Part shown: positions 6,733-14,250 of the stretch, in pieces
Layout: each line of letters starts with the position of its first letter
Numbering within the stretch: position 1 is the first letter of the stretch
Source: F1-120-MAGs238 sp964484185
GTDB taxonomy: Bacteria; Planctomycetota; Phycisphaerae; Phycisphaerales; UBA1924
Direction: 5' to 3'
NCBI GenBank assembly: GCA_964484185.1
Contig: CAZAEQ010000068.1
Span: 1 to 15,491, forward strand
DNA length: 15,491 nucleotides
Position numbers and translations under genes: made by a program
The notes under the pieces: generated by a model
Databases searched by the model: none
Told to the model about the DNA's origin: nothing
Seen by the model: the letters and a program-made list of their open reading frames with translations, nothing else

Positions 6733-7618
6733 ACGGTCTAATACGTGGCAACTTCGTGCATTTCTGCTTGTGACCGGCATGGCGGTAATGCTACCCGGCA
6801 TCTGTGAAGCACAGCAATCCAAAGTTGCGACAGAGCCCAGGGAATTAGATAAGAAGCTCGCGATCGACATTCCGACTTCGGTGTACAAGATGGAATTTGT
6901 GCTGGTGCCAGGCGATGAAGCTAAGGGTATCAAGCCATTCTATATGAGCACCACTGAAGTGACATGGGACGCGTTCGATGTGTATGTGTACCGGCTGGAC
7001 GACCCCAATGCGCCACCGGCCGGAAAAGGCGCGGATGCGGTGACACATCCGAGCAAGTCTTACCTGCCGCCGGATCGCGGATTTGGGCATGAGAATTTCG
7101 CGGCGATCACGATCAGCCATAAGAATGCACGGACATTCTGTGAGTGGCTTTCGAAGAAGAGCGGCAAGAAAGTTCGGCTGGCATCGGACACGGAATGGCA
7201 GCATGCGTGCGAGCTTGGTGACAAGCCTGCTGCGGGTGAAAAGCAATTTACCGCGGATACTGCAAAGGAGTTTGCGTGGTACGTTGACAATGCTGGAGAG
7301 AAGACTCATAAGGTCGCGAGTTTGAAGCCCAATGCCCTTGGGATCTATGACATGCGTGGAAATGTGGCCGAGTGGGTCACTGGGTCCGGGGGCGAGGCAT
7401 TGACAAAAGGCGGATCGTTTCAGGACGGGCTGGACAAGATAAAGGACGCTTCGGATACGGTGCCGCACAATCCAGACTGGAATGGTTCAGACCCGCAAAT
7501 TCCAAAGAGCAAGTGGTGGCTGGCCGACGGCCCGATGATCGGTTTCCGTGTGGTCGTTGAGCCTGAAGAAGCAAAGGCAGAACCCAAGCCAGAAGAGAAG
7601 AAACCGGTCCGTGAATAA
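6698..7618 (+). CDS. Exported SUMF1/FGE-fold protein lacking FGE catalytic cysteines
   Basis: A 306-residue protein with a signal peptide: hydrophobic LRAFLLVTGMAVMLPG, with likely cleavage after Ala38. It has a formylglycine-generating-enzyme-like (SUMF1) domain from about 60 to 285. Fold markers are MEFVLVPG, FYMSTTEVTW (81-90), HKNARTFCEWL, KVRLASDTEWQHAC (158-171), DMRGNVAEWV (218-227), KGGSF (237-241) and terminal GFRVVV. True FGEs convert a sulfatase cysteine to formylglycine with a cysteine pair just after the GGSF motif. Here that segment reads GGSFQDGLDK with no cysteine, so FGE activity is unlikely. Such SUMF1-like proteins often bind ligands or have other redox roles. A charged Glu/Lys/Pro tail follows. 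I chose the ATG at 6698, not 6644, because it gives a normal signal peptide. No sulfatase gene is in the window. Confidence 0.87.
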   Translation: MTRTASTVDSFKRSNTWQLRAFLLVTGMAVMLPGICEAQQSKVATEPRELDKKLAIDIPTSVYKMEFVLVPGDEAKGIKPFYMSTTEVTWDAFDVYVYRLDDPNAPPAGKGADAVTHPSKSYLPPDRGFGHENFAAITISHKNARTFCEWLSKKSGKKVRLASDTEWQHACELGDKPAAGEKQFTADTAKEFAWYVDNAGEKTHKVASLKPNALGIYDMRGNVAEWVTGSGGEALTKGGSFQDGLDKIKDASDTVPHNPDWNGSDPQIPKSKWWLADGPMIGFRVVVEPEEAKAEPKPEEKKPVRE

Positions 7619-7655
7619 AACCGGCAGATCGAGTACACTCCAACCAGGCAACTTC

Positions 7656-7661
7656 AAAGGA
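7656..7661 (+). promoter_or_regulatory. Shine-Dalgarno site AAAGGA of the first oxidoreductase
   Basis: AAAGGA lies 8 bases before the ATG at 7670. It is one of the clearer ribosome binding sites in the window and fixes the start immediately before the Tat motif. Confidence 0.6.
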
Positions 7662-7669
7662 CCGCATAC

Positions 7670-9028
7670 ATGACACATGGCAACGATCCAAGTCTTTCGC
7701 GTCGATCACTCATTCAAACTGCGAGCGGCTTGCTCGCGGCTACTGCGCTGGCTGGGTGTGCGGCCGGTGGTTCGCGTACACAAGCTTCAGTGGCAGCGCC
7801 GACAATTGGCGGAACACCGAAGAAGGGCACGCTCAAAATTGGTCTTATCGGTTGTGGCGGTCGCGGCACGGGTGCCGCGGTTCAAGCACTGCGTGCAGAT
7901 GCGGACACTGTGCTGGTAGCAATGGCAGATGTCTTCCCGGATCGGCTGGAGTCGTCGCTTGCTGGTATCAACGAATCGATGGTCGAAGACAAGCAGGATG
8001 TTGCGAAGCGCGTGCAAGTTCCAGCTTCGCGGCAATACACCGGATTTGATGGGTTCAAGAAGGTCATCGAGTCTGATGTGGATGTGGTTCTGCTCACGTC
8101 TTATCCGGCGTTTCGTCCGGAGCACTTGCGCCTCGCCGCGATGGCGGGTAAACATGTCTTTGCGGAGAAGCCAGTCGCGGTTGATCCGGTGGGATTGCGG
8201 TCAGTGCTGGAATCCGCCGCGATTTTGCGTCAAAAAGGGCTGGCGGGCATGGTGGGTTTCTGCTGGCGCTACCACGATGCCATGCGCGATGGTTTCAAGC
8301 AGGTGTTGTCAGGCGGCATTGGCGATGTCACCAGCGTGTACACGAACTATCTGACTGGAACGCTGAGCAAGCGGCCGCGGCAGGCAGGCTGGAGCGATAT
8401 GGAATTCCAGATGCGCAACTGGTGGCATCACTGCTGGATCGGCGGCGACCACATAGTGGAACAATCGATTCACTCGGTTGATCGCATGCGCTGGGCGACG
8501 GGCGATCAGCTCCCGGTGTCGGTGAATTGTCTGGGCGGTCGCGCTGCACGCAGCGGACCAGAGCATGGCGATGTCTATGACCATTTCTCAGCGGTGTATG
8601 AATACGCGAACGGAATGAAGTGCTTCCATGCAGCGCGGCAAATCGACGGTTGTCCCAATGACAACACGGACTATGTGTATGGAACGGAAGGCCGGGCAAC
8701 GATTGACGGCTGGAAACCCAAGATTGAGTTGTTCGATCGCAGCAATAAGCTGATCTGGAAGTACGAAGGCAAGCCGCGGGACATGTACCAGTGCGAACAC
8801 AATGAGTTGTTTGCGTCGATTCGAGCGGGCAACCCCATCAACGACATGGAACGGGGCGCGCACAGCACATTGACCGCGATCATGGCTCGTATGTCTGCAT
8901 ATACAGGTCAGACGGTTACCTGGGATCACATGTTGAAGTCGATGTTTGATATTGTCCCGAAGAATCTCACGCTTGGAAGTGCGCCTGCGGTTGTTGTTGC
9001 TGTACCCGGTCAGACAAAGCTTGTATAA
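7670..9028 (+). CDS. Tat-exported Gfo/Idh/MocA oxidoreductase with lipobox
   Basis: A 452-residue NAD(P)-dependent oxidoreductase of the glucose-fructose oxidoreductase/inositol dehydrogenase family. The N-terminus has a twin-arginine motif (SRRSLIQ, 10-16), a hydrophobic stretch and LAGC with Cys30, so it is probably a Tat-exported lipoprotein that folds with its cofactor before export. The Rossmann motif GLIGCGGRGTGAA ends at residue 70. The family's EKP motif is at 166-168. GGDHIVEQSIHSVD (258-271) contains the likely catalytic Asp/His region. The expected chemistry is oxidation or reduction at a sugar carbon; the exact sugar is unknown. It is clearly homologous along its whole length to the oxidoreductase at 10877. 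The fucosidase follows after 18 bases, suggesting one transcript and a shared glycan substrate. Confidence 0.92.
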   Translation: MTHGNDPSLSRRSLIQTASGLLAATALAGCAAGGSRTQASVAAPTIGGTPKKGTLKIGLIGCGGRGTGAAVQALRADADTVLVAMADVFPDRLESSLAGINESMVEDKQDVAKRVQVPASRQYTGFDGFKKVIESDVDVVLLTSYPAFRPEHLRLAAMAGKHVFAEKPVAVDPVGLRSVLESAAILRQKGLAGMVGFCWRYHDAMRDGFKQVLSGGIGDVTSVYTNYLTGTLSKRPRQAGWSDMEFQMRNWWHHCWIGGDHIVEQSIHSVDRMRWATGDQLPVSVNCLGGRAARSGPEHGDVYDHFSAVYEYANGMKCFHAARQIDGCPNDNTDYVYGTEGRATIDGWKPKIELFDRSNKLIWKYEGKPRDMYQCEHNELFASIRAGNPINDMERGAHSTLTAIMARMSAYTGQTVTWDHMLKSMFDIVPKNLTLGSAPAVVVAVPGQTKLV

Positions 9029-9034
9029 ATCAAA

Positions 9035-9040
9035 GTGAGG
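9035..9040 (+). promoter_or_regulatory. Shine-Dalgarno site GTGAGG that decides the fucosidase start
   Basis: GTGAGG lies 6 bases before the ATG at 9047. The GTG inside it could be read as an earlier start adding four residues, but its use as a ribosome binding site for the ATG is more natural. Confidence 0.55.
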
Positions 9041-9046
9041 CATCGC

Positions 9047-10837
9047 ATGTCGAAAGCGTGTGTAGTGATTGCGTGTGCAGGAGCCGTGCTTGCGACTGGT
9101 TGTGCGAGCAAGCCAGAGAGCAGTTTGAAAGATCCTCAGGCCACACGGGTCACGCAACCGGTTCAGATCGAACGCGTGTCACGTGGAGCAGCGCACGATA
9201 AGCGCATGGAATGGTGGCGTGAGGCCCGCTTTGGGATGTTTGTACACTGGGGAATCTATGCCGTCGCGGCGGGAAACTGGAATGGGAAGCCTGTTCCAAG
9301 CGCAGGCGAGTGGATCATGCACACGGCGAAGATTCCGGTTCCGGACTACGAGACGCTTGCGCCGCAGTTCAACCCGGTGAACTACAACGCATCTGAATGG
9401 GTGCGGATTGCCAAAGATGCCGGGTGTAAGTACATCGTGATTACCAGCAAGCATCACGATGGGTTTGCACTTTTCAATTCGACGGTATCAGACTGGGACA
9501 TTGCAGATCGCACCCCATTTGGACGCGATCCCCTGGATGAATTGGCGAAAGCCTGTAAGGAACAGGGTGTCAAGCTGTGTTTTTACCATTCGATCATGGA
9601 CTGGCATCACCCCAAGTTCACGAAAGAGGGATTGCCAGAATACAACCAGTACATGCGCGGGCAGCTTAAAGAACTTTTGACTCGCTACGGCGATATTGGA
9701 GCTTTGTGGTTTGATGGCGAGTGGCCTGAAATCTGGACCGAAGTAGAAGGTGTGGCACTTGAGGCGTTCTGCCGCTCGATCAAGCCCGACATTGTTATTA
9801 ACAACCGTATAGGCAAGGCTCGCTCTGGCATGGAAGGGCATAGCACGTACCAAGGCGCGGGCGACTACGACACTCCGGAGCAGGAGATTCCTGCTCGCGG
9901 GCTTCCCAACGACTGGGAAACCTGCATGACGATGAACGATACGTGGGGATTCAAGACTGATGACCACAACTGGAAATCTGACACCAAGTTGATTCAGATG
10001 CTCGTGGATATCGCCAGCAAAGGCGGCAACTTCCTGCTCAATGTCGGCCCCACCGCTCTTGGAGAGATCCCCCCTGCGAGCGTTGAACGCATGGCCGCAG
10101 TTGGTCGCTGGATGAAAGTGAACCACGAGTCAATTTATGGAACTGATGCAAGCCCGATCGGGCGCATGACCTGGGGACGTTGCACTTCGAAAGGCAATCG
10201 TCTCTATCTGCACGTGTTTGACTGGCCCAAGGATGGCAAACTGCGTATTCCCGGGCTTCTGACACCAATCCGCAGCGCACGTTTGCTGGCTGATTCAAAA
10301 ACAAAGCTGGCGATAGAGACTTCGACGAATTGGACGACACTGCTGGTTCCCAAGGATGCACCCACGCCGCCGGCGAGCGTGATTATCGCGGAATTTGATG
10401 CACCGCCCCGTGCCGCTTCGCTGAGTGTTGCATGGGGCGAAGACGGTGTCATCTCACTCGATGCGATTGACGCCACGCTTTCTGGAACGGATGTTCGTGC
10501 GGAGCATGGACCCAACTACAACCTTGGATTCTGGCAGGGCAGTTCAGATACCGCAACCTGGACCCTTCTGTCTTCAACAGCTGGACTGTTCAATGTAGAG
10601 CTTGAGATAGCAGCCGAGCCCGGTTCTGCCGGACAGTCTGCAACAGTCGATGTTGGCGGGCAGAAGATCGAATTTGTTGTTCCCCAGACCAAGGGCTGGG
10701 GCGATTACCAACGTATCAATGTTGGAACTGCAACCTTGAAGGCTGATGTGCCAACAATTGTGTCCGTAAGCCCTGCTCAACCGTTGCTCAAACCGCTTAT
10801 GAACTTGCGTCGAATCAAATTACTACCGATCAAGTAA
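9047..10837 (+). CDS. Lipoprotein alpha-L-fucosidase, GH29 family, with extra C-terminal domain
   Basis: A 596-residue exported glycoside hydrolase. Residues 1-19 form a lipoprotein signal ending in LATGC (Cys19). The GH29 catalytic barrel runs from about 55 to 365. It has RFGMFVHWGIYAV (61-73), SKHHDGF (134-140), FYHSIMDWHHP, and GALWFDGEW (218-226) with Asp223 as the likely nucleophile. A GDYDTPEQEIP segment near 272-282 probably lies close to the acid/base, and GGNFLLNVGP (326-335) is also conserved. The enzyme should release alpha-L-fucose from glycans by a retaining mechanism. After a short beta-rich region, residues from about 460 to the end form another domain (YNLGFWQGSSDTATW and following), which looks like a carbohydrate-binding jelly roll. 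That assignment is inferred from pattern only. The gene sits between two exported oxidoreductases. Confidence 0.94.
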   Translation: MSKACVVIACAGAVLATGCASKPESSLKDPQATRVTQPVQIERVSRGAAHDKRMEWWREARFGMFVHWGIYAVAAGNWNGKPVPSAGEWIMHTAKIPVPDYETLAPQFNPVNYNASEWVRIAKDAGCKYIVITSKHHDGFALFNSTVSDWDIADRTPFGRDPLDELAKACKEQGVKLCFYHSIMDWHHPKFTKEGLPEYNQYMRGQLKELLTRYGDIGALWFDGEWPEIWTEVEGVALEAFCRSIKPDIVINNRIGKARSGMEGHSTYQGAGDYDTPEQEIPARGLPNDWETCMTMNDTWGFKTDDHNWKSDTKLIQMLVDIASKGGNFLLNVGPTALGEIPPASVERMAAVGRWMKVNHESIYGTDASPIGRMTWGRCTSKGNRLYLHVFDWPKDGKLRIPGLLTPIRSARLLADSKTKLAIETSTNWTTLLVPKDAPTPPASVIIAEFDAPPRAASLSVAWGEDGVISLDAIDATLSGTDVRAEHGPNYNLGFWQGSSDTATWTLLSSTAGLFNVELEIAAEPGSAGQSATVDVGGQKIEFVVPQTKGWGDYQRINVGTATLKADVPTIVSVSPAQPLLKPLMNLRRIKLLPIK

Positions 10838-10867
10838 CAACTGGCTTTTGCCACTGAAGTAAAGACT

Positions 10868-10871
10868 GGAG
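10868..10871 (+). promoter_or_regulatory. Shine-Dalgarno site GGAG of the second oxidoreductase
   Basis: GGAG lies 5 bases before the ATG at 10877 in a 39-base gap after the fucosidase. The gap shows no convincing terminator, which fits co-transcription. Confidence 0.5.
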
Positions 10872-10876
10872 TTTTC

Positions 10877-12196
10877 ATGCACGCTGATACATCTTCCTCA
10901 TCTCTCACGCGTAGAAGTTTCCTTGCGGCGACTGCAGCGGTTGCCGGGGTTCCAATGATTGTGAAGGCAGTTGCGCCGGTACCAAGCGCGTTGCCTGCAA
11001 CATTACCTGCGGTTCATAATGCAGTCGGGAAGATGAAGGTGGGATTGATCGGATGTGGCGGCCGCGGAACAGGCGCTGCGATAGACATTCTGGCAGCGTC
11101 TCCTGATGTCGAGCTGTGGTCGATGGGAGACATGTTTCAAGACCGGGTCACTGGCTCGCTGAGCAGTCTGAAGGGCGAGGCGGAGTTCGCATCTCGCATC
11201 AATGTCACGGCCGAGCGGCAGTTCACCGGTTTTGACGCGTATCAGAAGGTCATTGATTCAGGTGTTGATATTGTGATCGCGGCGACATGCCCGCACTTCC
11301 GGCCGATGCATCTTGAGGCCGCAATTCGAGCTGGAAAGCACGCATTTATTGAGAAGCCAGTCGCGGTTGATCCAGCCGGAATTCGGCGTGTGATGGCGGC
11401 GAGCAAGATGGCCAAAGAGAAGAATCTCTCGATTGTCTGCGGCACACAGCGGCGGCACCAGAATTCATATCTGGAAGCGATCGCAAAGATCCGAGATGGA
11501 GCGATTGGCGATGTTGTTGAAGCAAGATGCTACTGGAATCAGGGTGGGCTGTGGGTAAACAAGCAGCAGCCTGGACAGTCAGATATGGAATGGCAGTTGC
11601 GTAACTGGCTGTATTTCACGTGGCTTTCTGGCGATCACATCGTTGAGCAGCATGTTCACAACATTGACGTCATGAACTGGGTTGTGGGTGTAGTGCCGGT
11701 AAAGTGCTGGGCGATGGGTGGGCGGCAAGTTCGCACTGCGCCGGAATACGGGCACGTGTTTGATCATTTCGCAGTGGAATATGAGTACCCGGGCGGCGTG
11801 ATGGGACATTCATATTGCCGGCAGATCGAAGGCTGCGTCGATCGCGTTGAAGAGTTTGCACATGGAACCAAGGGCAACGCTTCGCTTTCACCGGGTCGTG
11901 CAGAATTTACCGGGCCAGGCGCATGGAAGTTCAGCGGCAAGAATCCAAACCCATATCGACAGGAACACGTTGACTTTATTGATGGCATTGTGAGCGGTAA
12001 ACCGCTCAATGAAGGGCAGCGGATCGCGGAATCAACATTGACTGCAATCATGGGTCGCATGGCGGCGTATACGGGCAAGATGGTGACTTGGGAACATGCA
12101 TTGAATTCCAAGCTGGATCTGTCGCCTGACAAGTATGAGCTGGGTGCATATCCAGTTGGGGAAGTAGCGGTTCCGGGCAAAACGCCCCTGATCTAG
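10877..12196 (+). CDS. Tat-exported Gfo/Idh/MocA oxidoreductase, second paralogue
   Basis: A 439-residue paralogue of the product at 7670. It has a Tat signal with TRRSFLA (11-17) and a hydrophobic stretch, but no lipobox, so it is probably soluble in the periplasm. The nucleotide-binding motif GLIGCGGRGTGAA is at about 56-68, EKP at 159-161, and SGDHIVEQHVHNID at 251-264. The two proteins share long identical stretches (for example EKPVAVDP and the STLTAIM segment near the C-terminus), which implies an old duplication. Residues 190-235 differ most, so substrate choice has probably diverged. The family transfers hydride between NAD(P) and sugar or polyol substrates. How a periplasmic copy renews its cofactor is not shown; tightly bound NADP, as in Zymomonas glucose-fructose oxidoreductase, is one precedent. 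Confidence 0.92.
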   Translation: MHADTSSSSLTRRSFLAATAAVAGVPMIVKAVAPVPSALPATLPAVHNAVGKMKVGLIGCGGRGTGAAIDILAASPDVELWSMGDMFQDRVTGSLSSLKGEAEFASRINVTAERQFTGFDAYQKVIDSGVDIVIAATCPHFRPMHLEAAIRAGKHAFIEKPVAVDPAGIRRVMAASKMAKEKNLSIVCGTQRRHQNSYLEAIAKIRDGAIGDVVEARCYWNQGGLWVNKQQPGQSDMEWQLRNWLYFTWLSGDHIVEQHVHNIDVMNWVVGVVPVKCWAMGGRQVRTAPEYGHVFDHFAVEYEYPGGVMGHSYCRQIEGCVDRVEEFAHGTKGNASLSPGRAEFTGPGAWKFSGKNPNPYRQEHVDFIDGIVSGKPLNEGQRIAESTLTAIMGRMAAYTGKMVTWEHALNSKLDLSPDKYELGAYPVGEVAVPGKTPLI

Positions 12197-12252
12197 AACC
12201 TGTTCACGCTTTATCACCGATTGAGTAGTTCGAAGGGGTTGCTTTTCGTAGT

Positions 12253-12256
12253 GGAG
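12253..12256 (+). promoter_or_regulatory. Shine-Dalgarno site GGAG of the exported isomerase-like gene
   Basis: GGAG lies 7 bases before the ATG at 12264 and supports that start, which places the twin arginines at residues 3-4. Confidence 0.5.
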
Positions 12257-12263
12257 TGAATAC

Positions 12264-13205
12264 ATGAATCGTCGCGACTTTTTGGCGGCATCGATGGCAA
12301 CAGCAGCGGCTGCAGCAGGAGCGGCCGCGGCGGGCGACCCGCCGACGGATCTGCCGAGTTTCCCCAAGGATCCCAATAAGTTTCCGATTCCAAAGAAGCC
12401 GGACCTGGTCCCCAGCGACGAGCCGACAACAATCAAGCCCATGAAACTCAAAGGGAACCTCAAGCAATCTGTCTGCCGCTGGTGTTTCAATTCGATTCCG
12501 CTCGAAGAACTATCGAAGTCGGCGGCAGGTCTTGGATTGAAGTCGGTCGAGTTGCTTGGCGAGAAAGAATGGTCTGTGCCCGCGAAGTACGGAATGACCT
12601 GCGCGGTTGCCAACGGCCCCACCACTATTCGCGATGGGATCAATCGTGTGGAATCGCATGCAGCGTTTGAGAAGGAATGCGAGCGCATGCTTCCGCTGGT
12701 GAAGAAGGCGGGCATCCCGAACATGATCGTGTTCAGCGGTAATCGCAAAGGGATGGCTGACGGTGAGGGACTCAAGAATTGCGCTGCGGCGCTGAAGCGC
12801 GTCACACCGATGGCGGAGGCAGCTGGCGTCACCATCATCATGGAGCTTTTGAATTCCAAGGTCGATCATGGCGACTACATGTGTGACCGGACTCCCTGGG
12901 GCGTGGACCTTGTAAAGGAAGTTGGGTCTGATCGGTTCCGGCTTTTGTACGACATCTACCACATGCAGATCATGGAGGGGGATGTCATTCGGACTATCAC
13001 TGACCATGGAAAGTACATTGCCCATTATCACACGGCGGGAAACCCTGGCCGCCGCGACCTGGATGGCGAACAGGAATTGAACTACAAAGCGATCTGCGAA
13101 GCAATTGTCAAGAGCGGGTACACGGGGTATTTGGGGCAGGAATTCATGCCAAAGAAGCCCGGGGTTGAGTCGCTGAAAGATGCAGTTCTTTTGTGCGATG
13201 TGTGA
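12264..13205 (+). CDS. Tat-exported hydroxypyruvate-isomerase-like TIM barrel
   Basis: A 313-residue protein. It starts with a short Tat signal (MNRRDFLAAS, then an alanine-rich hydrophobic stretch to about 23) and a Pro-rich linker. A TIM barrel of the Hyi/AP-endonuclease-2 family runs from about 68 to 310. Characteristic segments are IIMELLNSK with Glu194, DHGDYMCD, LLYDIYHMQIMEGD with Asp230, HYHTAGNPGRRDLD with His256, and GYLGQEF with Glu293. These four residues are the expected divalent-metal ligands. True hydroxypyruvate isomerase interconverts hydroxypyruvate and tartronate semialdehyde in the cytoplasm. Export and the neighbouring fucosidase and oxidoreductases argue for another substrate here, perhaps a keto-sugar. 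It follows the second oxidoreductase after 67 bases and probably belongs to the same transcript. Confidence 0.9.
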   Translation: MNRRDFLAASMATAAAAAGAAAAGDPPTDLPSFPKDPNKFPIPKKPDLVPSDEPTTIKPMKLKGNLKQSVCRWCFNSIPLEELSKSAAGLGLKSVELLGEKEWSVPAKYGMTCAVANGPTTIRDGINRVESHAAFEKECERMLPLVKKAGIPNMIVFSGNRKGMADGEGLKNCAAALKRVTPMAEAAGVTIIMELLNSKVDHGDYMCDRTPWGVDLVKEVGSDRFRLLYDIYHMQIMEGDVIRTITDHGKYIAHYHTAGNPGRRDLDGEQELNYKAICEAIVKSGYTGYLGQEFMPKKPGVESLKDAVLLCDV

Positions 13206-13257
13206 TTTTGCGCAACTGAATTGGATATAAGGCTGTAAAATCCTGGTCCAGAGACAC

Positions 13258-13263
13258 AGGGGA
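13258..13263 (+). promoter_or_regulatory. Strong Shine-Dalgarno site AGGGGA of the second pseudopilin gene
   Basis: AGGGGA lies 6 bases before the ATG at 13270. The same 64-base gap holds AT-rich TATAAG (13226-13231) and TAAAAT (13236-13241), which resemble -10 boxes. No well-spaced -35 was found, so a separate promoter is only possible. Confidence 0.55.
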
Positions 13264-13269
13264 TTTTTC

Positions 13270-14100
13270 ATGCGCAAGGCTTTTACACTCGTTGAAGTTT
13301 TCGTTCTAATACTTTTGCTTACATTCCTGCTCGCTGCCTTTGGGCCGCAGATGAACCGCGGACTGCCCATGCGATTGCAGTCGGCGGCGAAGGAACAAGC
13401 CCTTGGTGTGGCCACTGCGCAGTACCAGATGGCGAATCGCAACTATGTCCCGATCACAACCGTTGGTATCAGAGGGATTGGTCCGGGGCCGCAGGGTCAG
13501 AATTCAAGCGCGGTTTGCGGCTGGTCGTTTGGCGGGAAGAATAGCAGTTCCTATTGGTACAGCGTCTTTGGAGGGCTTTTTGATGTTGAAGCGGCCGACC
13601 GGCCATTGAATGCATACGTCTATCCGGGGACTGTTTTCTCCGCGCCTCCAATCCCCCAGCGAATGTCCCCGAATGATCCGGCGAGAATGAAGCAGCAGGC
13701 AGATGCATATCGCGACCCATCTGATTCGGTGACTCGCGAACGCAATTGGCCATTGCCAACTCCTGGGATTTCAACCTACAACGATGTTGGGACAAGCTAT
13801 CAATTCAGCTACGAGTGGTTTCAATACATTCAAGGTTCTTTCGCACTGAAGATGAACACCGGAACTGCTCGCATCGCTAATAATCAGGGAGTGAACCCTT
13901 CCCGATTCATCTGGCTCACGGATCAATATGCTTCGGTGATACTGAATGGCCGCACTGGCTCGCGATTCATCAACCCATACGGGGATGAGAACTCTTCAGT
14001 CATGCTCTTCCTGGATGGTCATGTTGGGTATCACAAGTTAACTCCTGGCACATCAATTCAGCGGTATACAACCAGCTACTACACATTCGTTTTTGAGTAA
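13270..14100 (+). CDS. Pseudopilin-like protein, second copy
   Basis: A 276-residue protein with a class III signal: MRKA, then FTLVE with Glu at +5 and a hydrophobic helix to about residue 24. The predicted cut is before Phe5. The body is rich in Tyr, Asn and Ser and ends with a Leu-Asp-Gly-His element (LFLDGHVGYH, 247-256) like the DG motif of the first pseudopilin-like protein. I see no histidine placed upstream to make a full H-x9-DG motif. Apart from the N-terminal helix and the DG region the two pseudopilins look unrelated. It has its own strong ribosome binding site. No type II secretion or type IV pilus gene is adjacent. A surface or secretion-linked role is inferred only from the N-terminus. 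Confidence 0.82.
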   Translation: MRKAFTLVEVFVLILLLTFLLAAFGPQMNRGLPMRLQSAAKEQALGVATAQYQMANRNYVPITTVGIRGIGPGPQGQNSSAVCGWSFGGKNSSSYWYSVFGGLFDVEAADRPLNAYVYPGTVFSAPPIPQRMSPNDPARMKQQADAYRDPSDSVTRERNWPLPTPGISTYNDVGTSYQFSYEWFQYIQGSFALKMNTGTARIANNQGVNPSRFIWLTDQYASVILNGRTGSRFINPYGDENSSVMLFLDGHVGYHKLTPGTSIQRYTTSYYTFVFE

Positions 14101-14250
14101 TTCCCTTTCAACCACGATTCAACCCAAGATGCTCCGGGCGCGAGTTTTGGTAGCACTGGGACATCGCTTTTCACAGTTCTCGTCACTTGCGCACTCGTAT
14201 TAGCTATATCAGGACCGTTTTATCCTTATCTATGTGCCTACACTCGACTA

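Noticed and set aside
6698..7618. Active formylglycine-generating enzyme
   Set aside because: Both catalytic cysteines expected after the GGSF motif are absent, and no sulfatase is encoded nearby.
9488..10126. Minus-strand frame of 212 codons inside the fucosidase
   Set aside because: It is antisense to the GH29 catalytic core, which is clearly the coding strand.
7670..12196. GH109 glycosidase identity for the two oxidoreductases
   Set aside because: They share the fold with GH109, but the motif environment (GGDHIVEQ or SGDHIVEQ) matches general Gfo/Idh/MocA proteins. I see no GH109-specific signature.
12032..12859. Minus-strand frame of 275 codons across two genes
   Set aside because: It spans the end of one recognised gene and half of another on the opposite strand and has no recognisable motif.
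12510..13442. Long minus-strand frame of 310 codons
   Set aside because: It lies opposite the well-conserved exported isomerase and the start of the second pseudopilin gene. Its sequence shows no family motif.
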